Source of the DNA: Streptomyces sp. NBC_00193
Lineage (GTDB): Bacteria; Actinomycetota; Actinomycetes; Streptomycetales; Streptomycetaceae
Reading direction: 5' to 3'
Length of the DNA: 64,000 nucleotides
Assembly (NCBI RefSeq): GCF_026342735.1
Contig: NZ_JAPEMM010000002.1
Location: forward strand, 1,476,308 to 1,540,307
A program made the translations under genes and the position numbers. The first letter of the stretch is position 1. Each line of letters starts with the position of its first letter. The notes under the pieces are model-generated. The model saw only the letters and a list, made by a program, of their open reading frames with translations, had not been told where the DNA came from and ran no database searches. Positions 41,723-49,531 of the stretch are shown in pieces.

Positions 41723-42916
41723 ATGGACTCCTCCACGACTCTCATCGCGGTCACCATCGCCGTGGCCCTGCTCTTCGACTTCACCAACGGGTTCCACGAC
41801 ACCGCGAACGCCGTGGCCACCGCCATCGCCACCGGCGCACTGCGCCCCAAGGTCGCCGTGGCCATGTCCGCGGTGTGCAACCTCGCGGGCGCGTTCGTTT
41901 CGGTGGCGGTCGCCAAGACGATCTCCGGGGGCATCATCGACGAGCACGCCGGAATACGTCCGCCGGTCATCCTCGCCGCCCTGGCGGGGGCCGTCCTGTG
42001 GAATCTGGCGACCTGGCTGCTCGGAATTCCCAGCAGTTCCTCGCACGCCCTCGTGGGCGGACTGATCGGCGCCACCGTCGCCTCCGTGGGGCTCCAGGGG
42101 GTCGACACGATGGCCGTGGTCGGCAAGATCCTCGTCCCCGCCGTCCTCTCTCCGCTGATCGGCGGAGTCGTGGCGTACGCGGCGACGCGGGCGGCGGGCC
42201 GGCTGAGCGGCCCGGAGCGCGCGGAGCGAGCGGAGCACGAGACGGAGCGGGCAGGGGGCCGCGGGGCCCGCGCCGGGCAGGTGCTCGCCGCCGCCCTCGT
42301 GTCCCTGGCGCACGGCACCGGCGACGGGCAGAAGACCATGGGCGTGATCACGCTGACGCTGGTCACCGCGGGCTCCCTGCCCGCGGGGTCGGCGCCGCCG
42401 CTGTGGGTCATCGTGACCGCGGGGCTCACCATGGCCCTGGGCACCTACACGGGCGGCTGGCGCATCATCCGCACGCTCGGCACGGGCCTGACCCGGCTCG
42501 GCCCTCGGCAGGGCTGCGTGGCCCAGACGAGCGCGGCGGCCGTGCTGCTGACCACCTCCCACCTGGGCTTCGCGGTGTCCACCACGCACGCCGTCACCGG
42601 CAGCGTCGCCGGGGCCGGGCTCGCCACCCCCGGCGGGGTCCTGAGCCGGACGACCGTGCGGGCCATGCTCGTCTCCTGGGTCCTCACGCTCCCCGCGGCG
42701 GGGCTCGTCGCCGCCCTGGCCGTCCTGCTCACGGAGCAGGGCGCCTGGGGCCAGGACACCACGGCCGCCCTGCTGGTGTGCGCGACCCTCGCCTTCTGGG
42801 CCCGGTCCCGCCGTACGGCCGTCACCGCGCGGAACGTCGCCCCCGAGACGGCCACCGCCGCGGACACGGCCACCGCCACCGCCGGTTCCACGGGCGCCGC
42901 AACCGCGACCGCCTGA
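41723..42916 (+). CDS. PiT-family inorganic phosphate transporter
   Basis: A 397-residue low-affinity phosphate carrier. Both PiT signature repeats are visible: FDFTNGFHDTANAVATAIATGAL near residue 18 and SLAHGTGDGQKTMGVITL near residue 195; GxPxSSSHA-type IPSSSSHALVGG lies near residue 102. About ten membrane helices, with a charged cytosolic loop (residues 155-190) and a threonine/alanine-rich C-terminal tail. No PhoU-like (DUF47) partner gene precedes it; the next gene encodes a FUSC protein. Confidence 0.93.
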   Translation: MDSSTTLIAVTIAVALLFDFTNGFHDTANAVATAIATGALRPKVAVAMSAVCNLAGAFVSVAVAKTISGGIIDEHAGIRPPVILAALAGAVLWNLATWLLGIPSSSSHALVGGLIGATVASVGLQGVDTMAVVGKILVPAVLSPLIGGVVAYAATRAAGRLSGPERAERAEHETERAGGRGARAGQVLAAALVSLAHGTGDGQKTMGVITLTLVTAGSLPAGSAPPLWVIVTAGLTMALGTYTGGWRIIRTLGTGLTRLGPRQGCVAQTSAAAVLLTTSHLGFAVSTTHAVTGSVAGAGLATPGGVLSRTTVRAMLVSWVLTLPAAGLVAALAVLLTEQGAWGQDTTAALLVCATLAFWARSRRTAVTARNVAPETATAADTATATAGSTGAATATA

Positions 42917-42951
42917 GCCCCGGTACGCATATCGTCACGTAAGGTCAAAAA

Positions 42952-44115
42952 GTGAAGGCATCGGGCAGGACGGTGGCAGCAGCGGGCCTGCGGTCCCGGA
43001 TGACCGCCGGCTTCGGCGACGGAAGCATGGTCGTGCGCGCGGCGATCTCGGCGGGACTCTCCTGGTGGATCGCCTCCGTGCTGCTGCACTCCGACGCGGC
43101 CTCGCTCGCCCCCGCCGGCGCCGTCCTCGCCACGCAGACCACGCCCTTCGCCACCGCGCGCAAGAGCCTGCAGCGGGCGGCCGGCATCCTGTTCGGCTTC
43201 CTGCTCGGCGTGGCGGCCACCGCGTCGATCGGCACGAACACCGTGAGCGTCGCCCTCGTGGTGCTGGTCGGCATGTTCGCGGGACGCGCGATGAACCTCG
43301 GTTCGCAGATGCACCAGATCGCGCTCACCGCCGTGCTCGTGATGGGCGCCGCCACCAGCTTCGGGTACGGGGCCGCCCGGCTGGAGGACAACGTCGTCGG
43401 TGTGCTCGTCGGCACGTGCGTCGGCCTCGCGCTGCCCGCCCCCGGTTTCACCCGTCGTGCGGGTGAGGAACTGGCCCGCCTGAACCAGCGGATGGCCGCC
43501 CTGCTGGCCGAGATCGCCCGCGGCCTGGCCGAGGACGAGTGGGCCGCGCGCACCGGGGACTGGGTCCGGCGGGCCCGCTCCCTGTCGAAGGAGCTCGACG
43601 CGGTGCGCCAGGCCGTCCGCGAGGCCGAGGACGCCGTCCGGTGGCGGCCGCGCGGGCGGGTCGCACGACCCCGCCTGGCACGGCTCGCCGAGGCCACCCA
43701 GTGCCTGGACCACGTCGGCCACCAGGTCCGGGGGATCACCCGCGGCCTGTACAACCTGACGTTCCGCGAAGGCCGCCCGCCCGCCCTGCACTGGGCGCAG
43801 CACGAGGCACCCCTGCTGCCCCTGCGGGCCGACGCCCCGGCCGGGCTGGACGGGGTGCTGGCCGCGCTCGCCGCCATGCTGGGCGACCTGGCCGACGTAC
43901 ACGTGCGGGAGGAGGCCCCGCCGCCCGAGGTACGGGCCCGTCTGGCGGGGCTGCTCGGCGAGGCCGAGACCGGCTTCCTGCGGACCGCGCTGGCGCAGTC
44001 CCCCGCCTACGCGGACTGGCGGGTCCTGTGCACCGCCGGGATCCTGGAGGACGCCCGGAAGATGCTCCACGAACTGGACCCCTCGATCGGCCCCCACAAG
44101 GCCGCTTTCGGTTAG
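42952..44115 (+). CDS. FUSC/aromatic-acid-exporter-type membrane protein
   Basis: A 387-residue protein: six hydrophobic segments in residues 25-160 (ArAE/FUSC-like), then a long charged cytosolic helical part (170-380). The family exports aromatic acids or is of unknown function. GTG at 42952 has only a weak AAGG site. It is 35 bases after the PiT gene, so the two are probably co-transcribed. The TAG stop codon (44113-44115) coincides with the outer end of the repeat element downstream. Confidence 0.82.
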   Translation: MKASGRTVAAAGLRSRMTAGFGDGSMVVRAAISAGLSWWIASVLLHSDAASLAPAGAVLATQTTPFATARKSLQRAAGILFGFLLGVAATASIGTNTVSVALVVLVGMFAGRAMNLGSQMHQIALTAVLVMGAATSFGYGAARLEDNVVGVLVGTCVGLALPAPGFTRRAGEELARLNQRMAALLAEIARGLAEDEWAARTGDWVRRARSLSKELDAVRQAVREAEDAVRWRPRGRVARPRLARLAEATQCLDHVGHQVRGITRGLYNLTFREGRPPALHWAQHEAPLLPLRADAPAGLDGVLAALAAMLGDLADVHVREEAPPPEVRARLAGLLGEAETGFLRTALAQSPAYADWRVLCTAGILEDARKMLHELDPSIGPHKAAFG

Positions 44116-44171
44116 GCCGTCTCTTTCGGATCTTGCCGGCCCGGCAAGATCCGGAAGAGACGGCCTAACCG
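44109..44171. repeat. 63-bp near-perfect palindrome (back-to-back IS-like ends)
   Basis: Two 31-bp arms around a single C at 44140, with one mismatch. Each arm reads inward as TTAGGCCGTCTCTTTC then GGATCTTGCCGG (C for the last T before GG in the other arm). Parts of the arm recur at 45485-45509 and 53975-53999. In RNA it would also act as a strong terminator for the FUSC gene. Confidence 0.85.
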
Positions 44172-44389
44172 CGGGCGCGGCTCGGCCAGGCCGGCAAGGC
44201 GTACCCGTCCCGGGCGATCCGCCGGCATCGGCTTCCGACCGCGAGACCTACATGCAGCGGAACACGGTCGAGCGGTGCATCGACAAGCTCAAGCAGTGGC
44301 GTGGTCTGGCCACTCGCTACGACGAGACCGCCACTGTCCACCTCGCTGGACTCCACCTCGCAGCCATCTTCATCTGGTCAGCGCGGTGA
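44172..44389 (+). pseudogene. IS5-family transposase remnant (C-terminal end)
   Basis: From 44237 to the TGA at 44387-44389 the frame encodes a typical IS5/IS1647-like DDE transposase C-terminus: DRETYMQRNTVERCIDKLKQ followed by WRGLATRYDETA and a GLHLAAIFIWSAR end. Just upstream, in another frame (44193-44225), GKAYPSRAIRRH resembles the DKAYSSRAIR segment that normally lies some 40 residues earlier. So an internal deletion with a frameshift has joined the two. Everything upstream of that is missing. Confidence 0.8.
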
Positions 44390-44776
44390 CTCCTGCCGGG
44401 CTGCCTGGACCCATCCCTCGTCGAGGTAAACCGTCCAGGTGTTTCCCACTGCCCTGTGCAGTTCAACCAAGGCCGCTACATCCGCGATGACTTCCGGAGC
44501 GTCGGACAGCCGCAACGGGGAATCCGGGACACCGTTGCGGGTGTAGGTCGGCAGCTCGCCGTTGCAGCTGAAGACGTGAAGCAGTGGCGGACCATCGCTG
44601 AACCATGCAGGGCGGTTCTCTTCCGCCCACGCCGCCGCGGCGTCGACTCGGTCCACATGCGCCAGTAGGTGCTCAGGAGCAGGCCCGCCGCTGAACTGCA
44701 CGAGGAAGCCTTGAGAATCCACTGCCCACCAATCCCACGTGAATCCAGGCCGAGGGTGCCTCAGGATCGTCGTCAT
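44378..44776 (-). CDS. Unknown 132-residue protein in the inserted segment
   Basis: I do not recognise this protein. It is tryptophan-rich (FTWDWWAVDSQGFLVQFSGG near the start) and acidic, with no signal peptide or membrane helix, and ends near the transposase remnant, overlapping its stop by 12 bases in the convergent direction. Codons ending in A or T (CCT, CTA, TTG, CAA, GTT) are frequent compared with neighbours, and local GC is near 60%, which suggests recent arrival. ATG at 44776. The opening looks like a sensor/immunity-type SMI1-like start, but that is only an impression. Confidence 0.65.
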   Translation of the reverse strand: MTTILRHPRPGFTWDWWAVDSQGFLVQFSGGPAPEHLLAHVDRVDAAAAWAEENRPAWFSDGPPLLHVFSCNGELPTYTRNGVPDSPLRLSDAPEVIADVAALVELHRAVGNTWTVYLDEGWVQAARQESPR

Positions 44777-44834
44777 GCCTTCACCGTAGCCAGGCCGGAA
44801 AAGACAAGAGCGGTGAAGATCCGAAGGAAAGGGT

Positions 44835-45410
44835 CTAGTTGTCGAACCAGACGACGAGCCGGACGTGCTCAGGGCCGTGCGCGTCGGCGAGGGCCTTCAT
44901 GGTCGCCCAGACCGGGGCCCACTCACCGTCCTCGGGCACCGCCTCCCGACGCGTCATGCGCTCCACCCGCATGATCCGGCCCCCCTGGACCCACTCATCG
45001 CCCTCGGATCGGCCGTCGAGGTTCTGGAACGACTTCCCCACTTCGCACAGGCCGCGCTCGACGCTGTACCGGTACTCGTGCACGCGGGCGTCGAGGGTGA
45101 GTGCGTGCTCGTCCCAGTCGACAGCCACCAGTTCCTCCCACCCGATCCAGGACGGACTGTGGAAGAGGTCCGGTGCGTCCTCGTACCGGCCCCGGACCTC
45201 GTCGGTCACGTCGGGCGGCAGCCCCCGCTCTTGAGCGAGGGGCCGGAAGCCGGCGTGGTTCCGGACGCCGAACAGGCAGCCGAAGGCGTCGTAGTTCCGT
45301 CCGCCGTACAGGAAAGCCAGGTCGATGGCGGCGCCCCAGCTCGAATCCTCCTCATCGATGGTGCCGTAGGTGACCCGGCACTCGATGAACCCGTGTATGT
45401 CCGCTCCCAT
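44835..45410 (-). CDS. Phage-associated MGxDIH-type protein of unknown function
   Basis: A 191-residue protein. It begins MGADIHGFIECRV and contains GGRNYDAFGCLFGVRN and HSPSWIGWEEL. From memory, this matches a family (MGCDIH at the N-terminus, then RNY-LF-L-GVRN, RGLP and HSPSWL) widespread in phages and prophages. Its biochemical role is not known to me. The conserved Asp/His near the start could bind metal. ATG at 45410 matches the family start. It is co-oriented with the unknown gene downstream and both lie inside the IS-like ends. Confidence 0.7.
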   Translation of the reverse strand: MGADIHGFIECRVTYGTIDEEDSSWGAAIDLAFLYGGRNYDAFGCLFGVRNHAGFRPLAQERGLPPDVTDEVRGRYEDAPDLFHSPSWIGWEELVAVDWDEHALTLDARVHEYRYSVERGLCEVGKSFQNLDGRSEGDEWVQGGRIMRVERMTRREAVPEDGEWAPVWATMKALADAHGPEHVRLVVWFDN

Positions 45411-45484
45411 GACGACGCATTCTCGTGTGCGGAGGGGCGACGCTCCAAAGGGGTTTGCTGCACCCGGCCCGGCTCGGCTCGGAA

Positions 45485-45509
45485 GCACGATCCGAATGGA
45501 GACGGCCTA
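45485..45509. repeat. IS-like end, right boundary of the insertion
   Basis: Read on the minus strand: TAGGCCGTCTCC followed by ATTCGGATCGTGC, matching the palindrome arm at 44113 in the first 11 bases and in TTCGGATC. Its TAG is the stop codon of the FAD oxidoreductase gene. Confidence 0.7.
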
Positions 45510-46925
45510 GCCCTTTCCGCGCAGGTGGCGCCAGACGGCCTTGGCCGCGTTGTGGCCCGACATGCCGTGCACTCCGGGGCCGGGCGGGGTGGCCGAGGAG
45601 CACAGGAACACGGCCGGGTGGGGCGTGTTGTACGGGGACAGGGTGAGCTTGGGGCGCAGCAGGAGCTGGAGCCCGGAGGCCGCTCCGCAGGCGATGTCGC
45701 CGCCGACGTAGTTCGGGTTGCGGGCGGCGAGCTGCGGCGGGCCCGCCGTGGCGCGGGCGAGCACCAGGTCGCGGAACCCGGGTGCGAAGCGCTCCAGTTG
45801 GCGCTCGACGGCTTCGGTGAGGTCGCCGTCCCAGCCCGCCGGGACGTGCCCGTACACCCAGAAGGTGTGCTTGCCCTCGGGCGCCCGGCCCGGGTCGACC
45901 AGGCTGGGCTGTGCGGCGATGAGGAACGGGGTGCGCGGGACCCGCCCGCCGGAGGCCAGTTGCAGGGCCGCGTCGATGTCACGGGTGCGCGGACCGATCT
46001 GTACGGTGCCGGCCCGGCGCGCCTCCTCGGCGGTCCAGGGGACGGGGCCGTCCAGGGCGTAGTCCAGCTTGAACACGGAGGCGCCGTAGCGGTAGCCGTC
46101 GTAGACCCGGCCCAGGCGCGCGATGCGGGCCAGCGCGGTCGGGGAGGTGTCGAAGACGTACGCCCGGGCCGGCGGCAGGTCGTCGAGCCGCTTGACCTCG
46201 AACCCGGTGTGGACGGTCCCGCCGAGGTCGCGCAGGTACCCGGCGAGGGCGTCGGAGATCGACTGCGACCCTCCGCGCGGCATCGGCCAGCCGTTCGCGT
46301 GCGCGGCGAGGGCGAAGACCAGGCCGACGGCGCTGGTGCCGATCCCGCCTAGCGGGGCGATGACGTGCGCGACGAGCCCCGCGAACAGGGCGCGGGCACG
46401 GTCGTCGCGGAAGCGGCTCAGCAGCCAGGTGGAGGGCGGCAGCCCGGCCAGCCCGAAGCGGGCGAGGGTGAGGGGGTCACGGGGCAGTGCGGTGCTCGGC
46501 AGCGACATGAAGTCCCGGGCCAGGGTGTCCCACGTGCCGAGGAACGGGTCCACCAGCCGCCGGTACGTGCCCGCGTCGCGGGGCCCGAAGGACGCGGCCG
46601 TCTCCGCGACGGAGCGGGAGAGCACGGCCGCCGTGCCGTCGTCGAAGGGGTGCGCCATGGGCAGCGGGGCGTGCAGCCACTCCAGCCCGTACCGCTTGAG
46701 GGGCATGGTGGAGAAGACCGGGGAGCCGGCGCCGAGCGGGTGCACCGCCGAGCAGGGGTCGTGCCGGAAGCCGGGGAGGGTGAGCTCCTCGGTCCGGGCT
46801 CCGCCGCCGACGGTGTCCGCGGCTTCGAAGACGGCCACCGAGAAGCCGCGCCGGGCCAGTTCAACGGCGGCCGTCAGCCCGTTGGGCCCGGCCCCCACCA
46901 CGACCGCATCGAGGATCGACGGCAC
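45507..46925 (-). CDS. FAD-dependent phytoene-dehydrogenase-like oxidoreductase
   Basis: A 472-residue NAD(P)/FAD-dependent protein of the phytoene desaturase/CrtI-like group. The dinucleotide-binding motif GAGPNGLTAAVELARRG is at residues 11-27; an FEAADTVGGGARTEEL segment follows, and the C-terminal FAD loop reads GPGVHGMSGHNAAKAV. Substrate unknown; stand-alone copies are frequent in actinomycetes. GTG at 46925 has GGAG 7 bases upstream. Its stop codon is part of the repeat at 45485-45509. Confidence 0.87.
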   Translation of the reverse strand: MPSILDAVVVGAGPNGLTAAVELARRGFSVAVFEAADTVGGGARTEELTLPGFRHDPCSAVHPLGAGSPVFSTMPLKRYGLEWLHAPLPMAHPFDDGTAAVLSRSVAETAASFGPRDAGTYRRLVDPFLGTWDTLARDFMSLPSTALPRDPLTLARFGLAGLPPSTWLLSRFRDDRARALFAGLVAHVIAPLGGIGTSAVGLVFALAAHANGWPMPRGGSQSISDALAGYLRDLGGTVHTGFEVKRLDDLPPARAYVFDTSPTALARIARLGRVYDGYRYGASVFKLDYALDGPVPWTAEEARRAGTVQIGPRTRDIDAALQLASGGRVPRTPFLIAAQPSLVDPGRAPEGKHTFWVYGHVPAGWDGDLTEAVERQLERFAPGFRDLVLARATAGPPQLAARNPNYVGGDIACGAASGLQLLLRPKLTLSPYNTPHPAVFLCSSATPPGPGVHGMSGHNAAKAVWRHLRGKG

Positions 46926-47021
46926 TTGCGACTCCTTCGTCCGGCGGCGCCACCGCCCCCAGGGTATTGCGCCTGTCCATAGGCGGCTCAGAGATCCGCG
47001 CCGACTCCGTTCGCTGTGGGC

Positions 47022-47843
47022 TCAGCCGCGCAGCAGATCCCGGATCCGTACGGCCGTGGCCTCGTCCCGGCCGACCGCGAACGGCAGCGCGTTGTCCCGG
47101 TCCACCCGGAAGGGGACTCCGTCGACGGTGCTCTGGGAGCCGCCCGCCTCGGCGACCAGCAGCAGCCCGGCCGCGTGGTCCCAGGCCGAGGGCCAGTTGA
47201 AGGCCAGGCCGTCCATCTCTCCCCGGGCCACCTTCAGGTACTCCAGGCCCGCCGAACCGCAGGCCCGGGAGACCACCCCGGGCACGTCGAGACGCGCCAG
47301 GACGCGCCGCTCGGCCTCGGTGGTGTACAGCGGGTGAGCGGTCGCGACCCGCAGTTCGGCGCCGGGATCCGGCGAACCGCTCAGGATCCGCTCGCCGTTG
47401 ACGTACGCGCCCTGTCCGCGCACGGCGGTGGACATCTGCTCCAGCGCCGGGGCGAAGGTCCAGGACGCGAGAAGCTCCCCGCGGTGCGCGAGCGCGACCA
47501 GGGTGCAGAACTCCGGCTCGCCGTGCACGAACTGCCGGGTCCCGTCGACGGGGTCCACGATCCACACCGGGGCGTCGGCGCGCAGCGCGCCGTAGACCGT
47601 GGGATCGGCGTGCACCGCTTCCTCGCCGACCACGGCCGAGCCGGGCAGCAGCCGGGTCAGCGCCTCCGTGAGGTACTCCTCGGCCTTGCGGTCGGCGTCG
47701 GTCACCAGGTCGTGCGGGCCGTTCTTCTCGTCCACCTCGTGGTCCGCGAGCCGGCGGAACCTCGGCATGATCTCGATCGCCGCCGCTTTGCGAACGGCTT
47801 CGTCGACGTCGGACAGGTTCCGGGCGAGGAATTCATCGATCAT
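47022..47843 (-). CDS. Inositol-monophosphatase-family phosphatase
   Basis: A 273-residue Mg-dependent, Li-sensitive-type sugar phosphatase. Metal-site motifs: GEEAV near residue 70, WIVDPVDGTRQFVHG near residue 91, and the late SAWDHAAGLLLVAEAGG near residue 215. Substrates in the family include inositol phosphate, histidinol phosphate and fructose bisphosphate. ATG at 47843 has GGAGG unusually close; a GTG at 47879 would add 12 residues. Confidence 0.88.
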   Translation of the reverse strand: MIDEFLARNLSDVDEAVRKAAAIEIMPRFRRLADHEVDEKNGPHDLVTDADRKAEEYLTEALTRLLPGSAVVGEEAVHADPTVYGALRADAPVWIVDPVDGTRQFVHGEPEFCTLVALAHRGELLASWTFAPALEQMSTAVRGQGAYVNGERILSGSPDPGAELRVATAHPLYTTEAERRVLARLDVPGVVSRACGSAGLEYLKVARGEMDGLAFNWPSAWDHAAGLLLVAEAGGSQSTVDGVPFRVDRDNALPFAVGRDEATAVRIRDLLRG

Positions 47844-48052
47844 GCCTCCAGCAAAGCACGCCCGGCTGACAAACCCCACCGCCGGACCCGGCGGGCGGCC
47901 GGACCCCGGGTGGACCGCGGATGAACGCGCCGCCGGGCGGGCGGCGGGACCGGAACCCGGTCCGCCTCCTGGTGGGCTCGGGCGGCCCGTGCTACACCGG
48001 CCGGGCCCGGCCCCTCCCCCCTCTCCCCCACACCACCGTCTGGGAGCCCTTC

Positions 48053-49222
48053 ATGCGCCGCTCCGCCCTCTCCGCCCTCTCCTCCCGCCCCCTCCGCCGC
48101 GCCGCCGCCCTGCTCGCGACCGCCGCCACCGCCGCGGCCGCGCTCGTGGTCGCCGCGCCCGCCGCCCCCGTGGGCGCCGCGTCCGTCCTGCCCTCGCTGC
48201 CCGCGCCCAACGCGGCCGGGCTGACCCTGCGGACCTGGTCGGTGGCCGCGGGACAGAGCGAACGCATGGGCGACGCCTCCGTGACCTCAGCCGCCGTCTT
48301 CGCCGCGCACGGCGGCACCCCCTCGATCTATCCGGTCCAGGTGCCGGTGCGGGTGCGCATCCTGCTGCCCGAGGACTACCAGCGGGACCCGGCGCACCCC
48401 TACCCCGTGCTGTACCTGCTGCACGGCGGCACGGGCGACGTGGAGCAGTGGTCGAAGACCGACGAGGGCAATGTCACGGCGAACCTGAAGGACTCCGCCT
48501 TCAAGGGCATCGTCGTGATGCCGGAGGGCGGCAAGGCCGGCTGGTACAGCGACTGGCCCGGGCACACGGACGGCTTCTTCGCCCCGCAGTGGGAGACCTT
48601 CCACGTCCAGCAGCTGGTCCCGTGGATCGACGCCAACTTCAACACCGTGCGAGCGGCCTCCGGGCGCGCGGTCGCGGGCGTCTCGATGGGCGGTTACGGG
48701 GCCCTGCGCTACGCCGGCCGCCACCCGGAGCTGTTCTCCGCCGTCGGCGCCTTCTCCCCCGGCACGGACATCTACGACCCGGGCGCGCAGAGCATCATCA
48801 CCAACTCCACCTGGCAGGTGGGGGCTTCGATCCTGTGGACGGGCCTGTTCGACGGGAAGTTCCGGGTGACCGGCGACACCCCGTACCGGATGGCCACGGT
48901 CTTCGGCCCGCCGAGCACCTGGCCGGGGCAGAACCCGGTCAACCTGGCGCTCGACGGCAAGTACGCCTCGTACGGCGGGAAGATGGCCCTGTACGCGGGC
49001 GGCACGGGCGGTACGGGCGAGAAGGAGATCGGCGCGATGACCGCGGCGCTCCACCAGGACCTGAAGGACCGCGCGGTCACCCACCGCTACTGCCGGGGCG
49101 CGGGCGACCACGCGTGGCCCTACTGGGGCCCGGAGCTCAGGGACTTCGTGGCCTACGCCTACGGCCCGGCCACGGGGTCCGCGGCCCCCTGCCCCAACGG
49201 CTGGGGGCCGGAGACTCCGTAG
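48053..49222 (+). CDS. Secreted esterase, antigen-85/esterase-D-like
   Basis: A 389-residue exported hydrolase. A twin-arginine-like start (RRSALSALSSRPLRRAA) and hydrophobic alanine core lead to cleavage near residue 43 (PVGAA). The alpha/beta-hydrolase domain shows LYLLHGGTGD (oxyanion region), the nucleophile elbow GVSMGGYGA near residue 210 and a late GAGDHAWPYW with the catalytic His. It could act on acyl esters or, as antigen-85 relatives do, on envelope lipids. ATG at 48053 has GGGAG 7 bases upstream. It converges on the small peptide gene. Confidence 0.87.
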   Translation: MRRSALSALSSRPLRRAAALLATAATAAAALVVAAPAAPVGAASVLPSLPAPNAAGLTLRTWSVAAGQSERMGDASVTSAAVFAAHGGTPSIYPVQVPVRVRILLPEDYQRDPAHPYPVLYLLHGGTGDVEQWSKTDEGNVTANLKDSAFKGIVVMPEGGKAGWYSDWPGHTDGFFAPQWETFHVQQLVPWIDANFNTVRAASGRAVAGVSMGGYGALRYAGRHPELFSAVGAFSPGTDIYDPGAQSIITNSTWQVGASILWTGLFDGKFRVTGDTPYRMATVFGPPSTWPGQNPVNLALDGKYASYGGKMALYAGGTGGTGEKEIGAMTAALHQDLKDRAVTHRYCRGAGDHAWPYWGPELRDFVAYAYGPATGSAAPCPNGWGPETP

Positions 49223-49235
49223 CCGCGCTCCGGGA

Positions 49236-49433
49236 TCAGTGTTCGTAGGCGCCGTCCTGGAGGAACTGCGGTCCCTGATCCCCCTGCAGGTACTGCGCGC
49301 CCTGCTCCCCGAGCGGACCCAACAGGCCCTGCGGCGCGACGCTGCTGTGGTTGTCCGCGAAGGCGGGGCCGGCGCCCAGCGCGGCCAGGGCGAAGGCGGC
49401 GGTGGCGGCCATGGCAGCGGCTCTGATGTTCAT
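49236..49433 (-). CDS. Small secreted peptide with tandem glutamine/glycine repeats
   Basis: A 65-residue peptide. The signal peptide (1-26) has an alanine-rich core ending AFA before Asp27. The mature 39 residues contain two 9-residue repeats, EQGAQYLQG (43-51) and DQGPQFLQD (52-60), after a looser PQGLLGPLG. It ends AYEH. A GGGGGA site lies just before the ATG. No family is recognised. It lies 98 bases downstream of the STAND regulator, same strand, which suggests one transcript or a regulated pair. Confidence 0.75.
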   Translation of the reverse strand: MNIRAAAMAATAAFALAALGAGPAFADNHSSVAPQGLLGPLGEQGAQYLQGDQGPQFLQDGAYEH

Positions 49434-49531
49434 GAGGGTCCCCCCGGGTCCGGCCGGCCCCTGGTCGGGCCGGCTCGGGACCAGGCTGTCAGGACCGGCC
49501 GGAGTCCTGCAACGGCATCGGGGTGATCCGC

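Larger units (their letters stand above)
44113..45509. mobile_element. Putative small insertion bounded by inverted IS5-like ends
   Basis: The 1.4-kb segment starts TAGGCCGTCTC and ends GAGACGGCCTA. The outermost 11 bases are perfect inverted repeats and the next TTCGGATC also matches after a one-base gap. Both ends fall on the TAG stop codons of the convergent flanking genes. Inside are a transposase relic and two genes with unusual composition. Insertion at a YTAR-type target, as favoured by IS5-related elements, would explain the stop codons. The boundaries are seen; the mobility is inferred. Confidence 0.55.
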
